Source: Rhinopomastus cyanomelas
Lineage: Eukaryota > Chordata > Aves > Bucerotiformes > Rhinopomastidae
Assembly (NCBI GenBank): GCA_013400115.1
Contig: VXBP01001109.1
Coordinates: forward strand, 558,001 to 622,000
Length of the DNA: 64,000 bases
Reading direction: 5' to 3'
A model generated the notes under the pieces. The model saw only the letters and a program-made list of their open reading frames with translations, had not been told where the DNA came from and ran no database searches. Position 1 is the stretch's first letter; each line of letters begins with the position of its first letter. Below are positions 56,201-64,000 of the stretch, one piece after another. Position numbers and translations under genes: made by a program.

Positions 56201-58528
56201 AGTCTTCATGACTTCCTGAACCCCTGAAAAATGTCCTTCATTGTGCCAAGAAAAAAAAAGAGAGGAAGGAATTGTATAGGTGTTAATACACCAAAATGAG
56301 AGGTAATGCCACATTTTACACATCCACTCCTACTGAAACAGCAAAAAGCTAATGACAAAAAGAAAGCTGCAATATAGAGGCATGAAAAGAAACCCAAATA
56401 TGGTTCCTGCAATTTAGTTTCAGCATCACTGGTGGGATACTACTGGCAAAAATTCTGCCAAGAGACTAGATCTAATCAATTTTTATAAAATACATCAAGC
56501 TTACATCAAAACTTGAATTAGTAACAAATCATTCCAAACGCATATTATGCTGTCTACTGCGTAGTCTAGAAAGAATATAAACCCTAATGAACAAAGGAAT
56601 GGGATGTATTTCTAATTTGACATCATTCCATAAGGGTAATAGTAAGACTTTCCTGGACTTTTCTTTTTTACATTTACTACTCAGCTGGCGTGGTAAGACT
56701 GATATTTAATGCTATCAATAGTTTCCAAGTTAAAGATCAAGTAAGAGATACAACTGACTGCTAAGTTTAAAACACCATTTAGTTTGAGTAGAGGTATGCA
56801 AATCAAAAACTGGGACAACACCTAGAAGAAAATTGTTTAAACATGCTTAAATTTCTCTTTAGTTCTGTTTAACCCTCAGGTTTTTTCCTGATAAACATTT
56901 GCACTAATACCTGCTGTGCAAAGAATAACAAGCAAATCGCCAAAGTTCCCCAAACTCTATCAGTGACTCTGCCTGAGTCATTATCTTGCAGCTGCCATAA
57001 GTAGCATGAAAGGTACGATTTCGACTACTCCCAATAGGGATCCAGTGCAAAGTGTTCAGCATGATGTCTCACAGGAAGAAATTAAGATCTAGGAGCTACA
57101 TCGGTACCTATCTAAATTCAGTCTCGAACCCCCAGTGCTAGAAGAAAAACATTCCTAGTACAGTTAACGCGTGTAGTTCCATTTCCTGCTCTCAAGTGAA
57201 ACTGCAGCTCTGTGGTCTCCTGTTCTGTCACCTTATTAATGGAGAAAACAAAAATCCCTAATACAATCTGACAAAAGGTTCTTGAGGTGGGAAACCCTCT
57301 GCCAAGAATGTAAATGCAGTGTGGGGTATATGCTAAACCACTCATAGCTTCATGCAACTCAGTAAAACCTGTTAGCCTTCATAAAACACTGCAAGTCTTC
57401 ATTCCTTACAACAACTTTAATTTTAGAGATGTCAAAATAGTTTTTGTTTACTTTTACTGGCGTAAAAAATTATTGTGAGCTAGAAGGCAGCTCTAGGAAT
57501 ACTTGGGGATTAAGTTGACTTTTTTAATATATTGCTGGCATTTTACCCTGAGAGAATTTTAGGTCTAACATTAGTTAAAATATAGTTATATGTTATTTGA
57601 TCATAAATCAGCAGATACTGATTTCTAGGGAAAAATATTGCCATGTTCCACAATTACATAAATAAATACATAGAATTCTTGGAGAATAGAGGAGAGCTGC
57701 TCTTCAGCCAATATCCAAGGATCAATGGAGGTTGACCGTAAACACTACTTTACAGCAGCACCATAGGCACTTGTGGTTGCTGAGTGTGTTTGCTTTTGGC
57801 TCGTAACGTACAGCTTCCATCAGCTATCAGGTAGCAGAAACCACAACAACATTTCCAATTAGCAAATATGATATAGATCAATTCAAGATTTGGTAAGGTA
57901 AAGGAGGAGGTGTAAACAGTCATATATGTTTGAAAACCGAAGCCTAAGCAAACACGACTCAGAGTTCTTGTTTGGAACTAGCCTATATCCGTGACATTTT
58001 ATCCAGTTGTTTCTGTCTCCCCTGTTATTTTTTGTTGGAGATCTGAAGGTATAAAGCTTCAAAAAGTCTTATGGGGACAAAGCTCACGGGGGGTGTGAGA
58101 GAGAAAAATAGCCTGGATGAAAGGTCACAGGTTGTGGAAAAGGGCATAAAGTAGAATCCAAACACAAGTACTATGTGTGATAGATTTCTAAGAGTACTTC
58201 CATTTAGATCATCACTCAGAAAAAACTTGAAAACAAGTGCACACGGAGACACAGACAAGGCACTAACTGTGTGACAATAAACAGCAATGTCACAAGACAT
58301 CATCACAGATAACAAAACACAGATACACACCAATACACACAGCACTTGCCAAAGACTTTGTAGTTATTTTGACTGCAGTTTTTGATGTTAAAACTCATTT
58401 CCATTTTTGTGTAGTAGGAGTTCAAGGTTGTTCTGGTGTCTTTTAAAAAGCCTTGCTTTAGATAGCTTTAGCCAATGTAGAGCAAACCATTTTAAATAAA
58501 TTAACACAACTTATTTATGACAGAACAT
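56201..58528. other. Unique non-coding sequence
   Basis: About 2.3 kb, AT-rich, without recognised repeats or exons. Minus frames of 68-106 codons only. Confidence 0.4.
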
Positions 58529-58735
58529 CAGGAACTCCTTCACAGTGAGGGTGACGGGGCACTGGAAGGGGCTCCTCAGGGGGGTTGTGGAGTCTCCTTC
58601 TCTGGAGACGTTTAAAACTCACCTGGATGTGTTCCTGTGTGACTTGGTCTGGGTGATCCTGCTGTGCAGAGGGGATTGGACTAGATGATCTTTCGAGGTC
58701 CCTTCCAATCCCTAATGTACTCTGATGCTGTGATA
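58529..58735 (+). mobile_element. CR1 LINE fragment (~205 bp)
   Basis: Plus-strand common-tail copy starting in the polymerase end (GGAACTCCTTCACAGTGAGG; GGGGGGTTGTGGAGTCTCC) and running through TTTAAAACTCACCTGGATGT to GATGATCTTTCGAGGTCCC and a degenerate octamer end. Confidence 0.94.
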
Positions 58736-59456
58736 ATCAGGAACTTGCTCAGAAAAATCACCTATGTTTCTTAAGACAAACAAATACCCACCACCTGAAA
58801 AGAGGACAAACTATTTCAGTTCGTTAGTTGCACTGTGTAAGGCCTTCATGAGGCAAGGATTTAAACGTGTGTGTGCACACAAACAACCTCATGGATAAAT
58901 CTCATGCACGTAGTTAAAGACAGTTTAGCCCTTGGAGAACCAGATCCTAAATAAGTGCTTACTCAGATGACTGGGAAACTGTTTCTGCGACTGATGCTCA
59001 ACGCCGGCTAACATTTAATTGAGTAATCCAACTGAGTGCATTCGAATTTGATTACTTGTGGAGTTAATGCTACACAACATGGGAAAAATGGCAGCACAGC
59101 ACCATTAGAGATGACAATGTTTGGCTGATCAACCTGAAGGTATAATCTTGCTGCAACGTTAATGAGAAGCGTGGAAAAAAACCTCAGTGGAAAGAATCAA
59201 ATAAATGTTTCTTTAATTAAAAAAAATTCTATTAGAATCTTCAGTCATTATTATCATTAAACTATTTTCATGCATTGTTCAGGAGAATTAACCAAGCCAA
59301 TAGTGGAGGTATCATAATGTCTTAAAAACATATAAACATGGGAGAGAAAATGACTTACATGTGTAAGGCTGGCACACAGAACAAAATCAATCTTACTCAC
59401 TGAACTCTGTTCCTGCTTTGTTTCCGCCTTGCAGGGGCCCAGGAAATTACCTATTT
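58736..59456. other. Unique sequence with a candidate conserved block
   Basis: No gene recognised. 58990-59240 (ACATTTAATTGAGTAATCCA; GAATTTGATTACTTGTGGAG; GTTAATGCTACACAACATGG) has the TAAT/GATTA-rich, repeat-free look of conserved non-coding sequence. Confidence 0.3.
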
Positions 59457-60190
59457 GAATCATAGAATTGTTAGGGATTGGAAGGGAGCTCAAAAGATCA
59501 TCTAGTCCAATCCCCCTGACACAGCAGGATCTCTTAAGTTATAGAATCAGAATCACTCAGGGTTGGAAGGGACCACAGGATCATCCAGTTCTAACCCTCC
59601 TGCCATGGGCAGGGACACCCCACCCTAGATCAGGCTGGCCAGAGCCTCATCCAGCCTGGCCTTAAACACTTCCAAGGATGGGGCCCCCACCACCTCCCTG
59701 GGCAACCCATTTCAGGCTCTCACCACTCTCATGGTGAAGAACTTCCTCCTCACATCCACTCTAAATCTACCCATCTCCAGCTTTGCTCCATTCCCCTTAG
59801 TCCTGTCACTACCCACCATCCTAAAAAGTCCCTCCCCAGCCTTTTTGTAGGCCACCTTCAGATACTGGAAGGCCACAATAAGGTCACGTTGGAGCCTCCT
59901 CTTCTCCAGACTGAACAGCCCCAACTCTCTCAGTCTGGCCTCATAGCAGAGGTGCTCCAGCCCTCTGATCATCCTCATTGCCCTCCTCTGCACTCACTCC
60001 AGCACGTCCACATCCTTCTTGTAATAAGGGCTCCAGAACTGGACTCAGTGCTCCAGGTGATGGTCTCATCACCTCCCTCAACCTGCTGGCCACACTTCTC
60101 CTGATGCAGCCCAGGATCCAGTTTGCCTTCTGGGCTGCAAGTGCACACTGCTGGCTCATGTTGAGCTTTTTGCCCACAAGCACATTTGAG
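59457..60190 (-). mobile_element. CR1 LINE, longest copy (~735 bp), double-tailed
   Basis: Minus-strand CR1. The terminal tail (59457 to about 59532: GGGATTGGAAGGGAGCTC, CCCCTGACACAGCAGGATC) is followed after a short TTAAGTTATAGAATCAG joint by the second tail (CACTCAGGGTTGGAAGGGAC, CTGCCATGGGCAGGGACACC). Next come the polymerase C-terminus (minus frame 59712-59993, with RLRELGLFSLEKRRLQRDLI) and reverse transcriptase end (minus frame 59941-60228, with WILGCIRRSVASRLREVM). A frameshift near 59990-60000 separates the two frames. The upstream catalytic core and endonuclease are absent. Confidence 0.95.
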
Positions 60191-60460
60191 TTCACAAAGA
60201 AACTAGTCCTACAGTATGCCAACAACACTCCCTAAATTGCCACTTGCTTTTAGAAGAGCATCCACTTTGCCTTGCCGCTACCAGCTGATGAGTCCTAAGA
60301 AGCATCAAATCAAAGTAATTAAGGGAAATATAAGAACGATGGTTCATCTTAATAACAGACAACACTAATTGTGCCTTTGGAATGCACATGGCAGCTCAAT
60401 GGTCACTGCATAAAAAAGATCAGTAGTGGCAACCGATTTTGTGAGCCACTGTTCTACTAA
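60191..60460. other. Unique spacer before the minisatellite
   Basis: About 270 bases with no recognised feature. Confidence 0.4.
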
Positions 60461-60618
60461 ATTGAGTATTAAAACACTCTTAGTATTGAGTATTAAAACT
60501 CTCATAGTATTGAGTATTAAAACACTCTTGGTATTGAGTATTAAAACTCTCGTAGTATTGAGTATTAAAACACTCTTAGCATTGAGTATTAAAACTCTCA
60601 TAGTATTGAGTATTAAAA
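60461..60618. repeat. 24-bp minisatellite with 48-bp higher-order unit
   Basis: Six complete 24-base units plus a partial seventh. Every unit starts ATTGAGTATTAAAA; the last ten bases alternate between CACTCTTAGT-like (units 1, 3, 5) and CTCTCATAGT-like (units 2, 4, 6), so the true period is a 48-base dimer that then expanded about threefold. Because 24 is a multiple of three, both strands stay open (plus frame 60426-60704, minus 60365-60601), giving an eight-residue periodic peptide (LSIKTLLV-like) that is probably an accident of the repeat. Confidence 0.95.
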
Positions 60619-61559
60619 ATCATCTTGATTTTCAAATGATTGTTTTAGCTCAAAGAACTACCCAAGAAACTTTATACCAGAAAACATGGACATTTAATAA
60701 TTGATCGTAAAGGTCCCTGACATGAACCAGTGTCTGAAGTGTAACAGCTGCCCATGCATGTAGTGGGAAGAAAATTCCACTTCTTTATTCTACGTGGTCA
60801 GAAAAGGGACAGGATTTCTGGGGCTGGTAGCCAATGTGACTGTCCATAGAAGGCCAGATACTTCTCACCTCTCATTTTGAAGATCAGGGTCCTTATACTG
60901 CTCTTATTTATTTTGCACATCATACCCATTTAATAGCTTTTTATGTTTGAAACAGGTGCAATCAAAGAGAAAGTGCATCACAGAGCACATCAGTGATCAG
61001 CCACACACCACATGCAGTGCAGAGCACACACATCCCACAGACTGTTTTCAAAATACCCAGTGAAAACAAATACATGAAAGGAAATCAAACCCTCTTTGCT
61101 GGAATTCCTTGCAGAACCTAGTTGTAATTCATTAAAGCATTTCACACGAAAGACGTGAGTGATTTTAAGCAGCAGCAAGCAGATAAGAAGATGGACACTC
61201 CAGGCAATTCAGAAAGCCACTTTCCATTTTAGCATCTGGGACCAACAAGGCTTCACTAGGTAAAAATAATGAAGAAAGGAACCTAGAGCCTTGGTGTGGA
61301 AGTCTTGAGATAAGGAGCCGACACCACAAACTGGTTTGTGAATAACATTATAAAAAAAGAAAAGAAACCTAAAAACTTAAGCTGTTCCCAAAAGAAAAAG
61401 CATTTTAAGTTAATAGCCAAAGTGACAAAGAAAATCCCGTATGGAATGAACAATTTTCCTAACGTGTCTTTTTTAATTTGAAATAAGATGTGTGATAACA
61501 ATGTTAATGCTGGGGGTTTTAAGTGGCAGACTATTTTTCTAACTCAGTCCTTTAAAGTT
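60619..61559. other. Unique non-coding sequence
   Basis: About 940 bases with no recognised gene or repeat. Confidence 0.4.
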
Positions 61560-61960
61560 TCCAAAAAAAAGCACCACTAAAGCTCCTTTATTAGGCCTAG
61601 TTTAGGCCACCTTAAAGCTCCTTTCAATCAAAGTACAGCTTCTCATTAAGGGGAAAATTATTATTAACATCCTAATTTTGCTTCCTCTTGTGAATTATTT
61701 GCATTCCAAAATGTGCATGGCATTAGTTTCAGGGTAAATGCAAATATGACAGCAGGATTCCTCACCGAGCTCCTTTTTATTATTAGTTCTTTTTATGCCC
61801 TCCATTTATTATCCCCTCATCGTTTTTCACACTGCATTAAAACGGTGCATTTCCTAAAACAATAATATTTCCCTTCGTTTAGGAACCGTCTCAGTGCAGC
61901 CCAGAAAAGCCCCATCGCAGCACCAACTGTCCATACGTTGGCATAGTTTATAATAATTGT
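61560..61960. other. Candidate conserved non-coding element
   Basis: AT-rich, repeat-free, with runs such as GGGGAAAATTATTATTAACA, GTGAATTATTTGCATTCCAA and GGTAAATGCAAATATGACAG. ATTTGCAT/ATGCAAAT octamers (POU-type sites) occur twice in opposite orientation (near 61697 and 61737). The block AAAGCTCCTTT also occurs twice near 61580 and 61614. Conservation itself cannot be seen here. Confidence 0.3.
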
Positions 61961-63397
61961 TCATCGTTGCTCGGGGGAGCCTTGGGCATCAGCTCTCACA
62001 GTTGCAGAATCCCTGCTCTCCCAACGAGGACATGATTACTTCGGGTGAACCTCACACGACATGAGGAGAGGGCAGCAGCACTGGCAAAGATTGTGCTGTG
62101 ACTGCCCATGGTAGACTGGGGCTGTTTTTCTCCAGATAAATGGAGATGATTTTCTGCCAGATACAAGGAGGCCAGCTCTGAAGCATTTTGGGCTTGTTTT
62201 AAATAAAACACCCAAAGAAAACAAACTATTTTTCTGACTCATCTTCCTGACATTTTAGAGGAATGATCTTGGACGCTGAAGATTAGTCAAAACGTAGTGC
62301 GTTTCAGTGAGAACAAAATCAAGTTATCAGAGGCACACTCTCTGCCAGGGCTGCATTTGATAAACTGATTACAATTACTTTTTTCCCTGGTCACATTAAA
62401 AAAAAATGGAAATAGATCTGACTAATAAAAGCAAACTAATAAAATCATTTGATCATCCTGATTCACCACACTTCACCGTGCCAAGCTTCCCCGTTGACTC
62501 TCCAATTGTTATTGTCAAATTCTCAAGCATTTATTACACTTAGGATGACTTGCACTGCCCCCTTTTTCCTGTCACTGTCTGGATGTCTGTCATTGCTCCG
62601 TGACTGCCATCTAATTGCAGCAAAGCAAACTTAAGACCACTCTGATACCACCTGCTGAACAGGACAGGATTTGCTTCAGCGTAATGTAGTCAGCTTTAAA
62701 ATAATCTACCGTGATTGGCATGAACACAGATAATTCAGGGATACATCTAAATGCATTTAGGAAGGGGTCTTAGTTGACATAATTTTTAACTTTGCTCCAG
62801 GAGAGTCCTTAAGATTTATCACAGGGTAATTTACCACTATATAACTGAAACATTGATACTGAATTGGACCCACTGATGTTGAAAATTACTCAGAGGAGTA
62901 GAACCAATAAAGCAGTTACTAGCAGGTTGTATGCTAAAAGCAGATCATATCCTATTTATATCTTTCCTCTGCCTCGTTCCATCTCACAAATGTAGGTGCC
63001 CATTTTGTACTCATGAGTGTCAGTATGAATAACCTACATAACTCTGAGTTTGAGATAGAACTCTGAATTTGTTCTCTTTCTTAAGGTGGTTTCTGAGCTC
63101 TGCTGAATTAGTTTTCTGCAATGCTTCGTGGAAGAGACTCAGGTTAACTTAGGGTTCATCATGATATGGGATCACAAATAGCTGGAAGTGCTGAAAAAGG
63201 TAGAAACACTTTATTCACATAATTCACTGGTGACCAAACTAGTCAGATTAAAAGCGGCATAAAGGAACTGTAAAAACTGTTCTTCTCATGTGAAATCAAG
63301 AGAGAGTAATGTGGGAGTGGGATAGAGATAGAGGATGCACGTGGTAGTGAATTCTGTAGGGTACAGACACTGCGGGGTAAAATCCAATCTCATAAGG
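61961..63397. other. Unique non-coding sequence
   Basis: No gene recognised. The part at 62440-62640 (CTCCAATTGTTATTGTCAAA; TGACTGCCATCTAATTGCAG) also looks like conserved sequence. Confidence 0.35.
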
Positions 63398-63438
63398 CTT
63401 AACAAGACTTAAGAGTCTTAACAAGATACTTAACAAGA
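63398..63438. repeat. Three direct copies of a decamer
   Basis: CTTAACAAGA occurs at 63398-63407, 63417-63426 and 63429-63438, separated by short spacers that include CTTAAGAGT. Confidence 0.7.
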
Positions 63439-64000
63439 CTGTCAGGCATTAGCATGTGCATTTCTGGAGTCTGCAAGTGAATTTTTATAGAAGTAAGCTT
63501 TTAAACCTAAGACATTATAACTCATTCACTCTTTCTTTTTCGTTATAATTTCTTTCCTATAGCGTATTTTCATCTCTCCATCTCTTTTCTCCTATATGCT
63601 TATAAGGGAATGTCTTATATACAGCAATTGCTGTTATCATATGTTTTAAAAGACACATTTCTCCAGTCTTTGTCCCTAGCTAATCAGATCAGTAACTTTT
63701 AATAAAAGATACTAGCTGCACAGTCTTGTCAGGAAGTCTTTCAGAGCACAAAGTCTTTCATTTGGGGAAGTAGTATATTTTATTAAAATAAATAGTTTAA
63801 TGCCATCTAATTCCGCAATGATCAGTTAATTATGGAGTCCTGTTTAGTTTCTAGTCTAAGATAAAGACAAACATTTATTGCCTGGTGATTAGAGGACCAG
63901 GTTTCTGTGGTTTAGACCATACTGTAATACTCAGATATGTCGCAAGTGTCTCATTACTCCAGGTAGAGTCAGGAAAGGAGCACAGGCTGCAGCTCAAGGC
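63439..64000. other. Unique non-coding sequence to the window end
   Basis: AT-rich, no recognised gene or repeat. Confidence 0.4.

Noticed and set aside
60426..60704. 92-codon plus frame with an eight-residue repeated peptide
   Set aside because: The frame exists because the 24-bp repeat unit is a multiple of three and lacks stops; the opposite strand is open too. No sign of a gene around it.
1..64000. Endogenous retrovirus, LTR pair, CRISPR array or bacterial-type operon
   Set aside because: I found no paired long terminal repeats, retroviral gene blocks, regularly spaced short repeats or compact gene strings. The sequence is typical of vertebrate intergenic DNA.

Overview
The window reads as nuclear DNA of a bird. 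It is AT-rich and almost entirely non-coding. About forty fragments of the chicken-repeat-1 (CR1) LINE family lie in both orientations, nearly all 5'-truncated and keeping the typical avian CR1 3' tail (on the minus strand GGGATTGGAAGGGACCTC, flanked by ATTCTATG-type octamers). My boundaries put about 10 kb, or roughly 15% of the window, in CR1 or CR1-tailed elements. That is dense for a bird and recalls lineages with CR1 expansions such as woodpeckers and relatives, but the species cannot be fixed from sequence alone.

I found no convincing protein-coding exon, no structural RNA gene and no CpG-island promoter. The longest open frames are remnants of the CR1 polymerase (for example on the minus strand at 13374-13817 and 44973-45407), antisense read-through of CR1 tails (5841-6590), or frames opened by a 24-bp tandem repeat (60426-60704). 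The region is therefore probably intergenic or deep intronic. Several repeat-free, AT-rich stretches (about 22.1-22.4, 42.2, 44.4-44.7, 49.4-49.8, 59.0-59.2 and 61.6-62.6 kb) look like vertebrate conserved non-coding sequence, but that needs an alignment.

Layout: 1-5 kb is sparse, with a probable assembly duplication around a 1-base gap at 1147. 5-9 kb holds several CR1 copies, including a head-on inverted pair and a tandem double-tail copy. 11-21 kb holds longer CR1 copies (about 420-620 bp). 21-35 kb is mostly unique sequence with a MIR-like relic at 22.7 kb and a tRNA-headed SINE at 28.0 kb. 35-40 kb is CR1-rich with a nested insertion. A second tRNA-headed SINE lies at 40.7 kb. 43-52 kb holds CR1 copies of several tail types and a 90-base gap. 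52-64 kb is mostly unique, with the longest CR1 copy (59.5-60.2 kb) followed by a 24-bp minisatellite.

Two observations stand out. (1) A composite SINE has a tRNA-Lys-like head with A and B boxes and a CR1-like tail; two copies keep the head and one is tail-only. (2) A CR1 variant ends in two different CR1 tails in tandem. The arrangement recurs at five loci, and four of them share a diagnostic base change (TGTGTCAGGGGG instead of TGTGGCAGGGGG), as expected of an amplified chimeric subfamily. In addition, four of the five assembly gaps fall at or inside CR1 copies.
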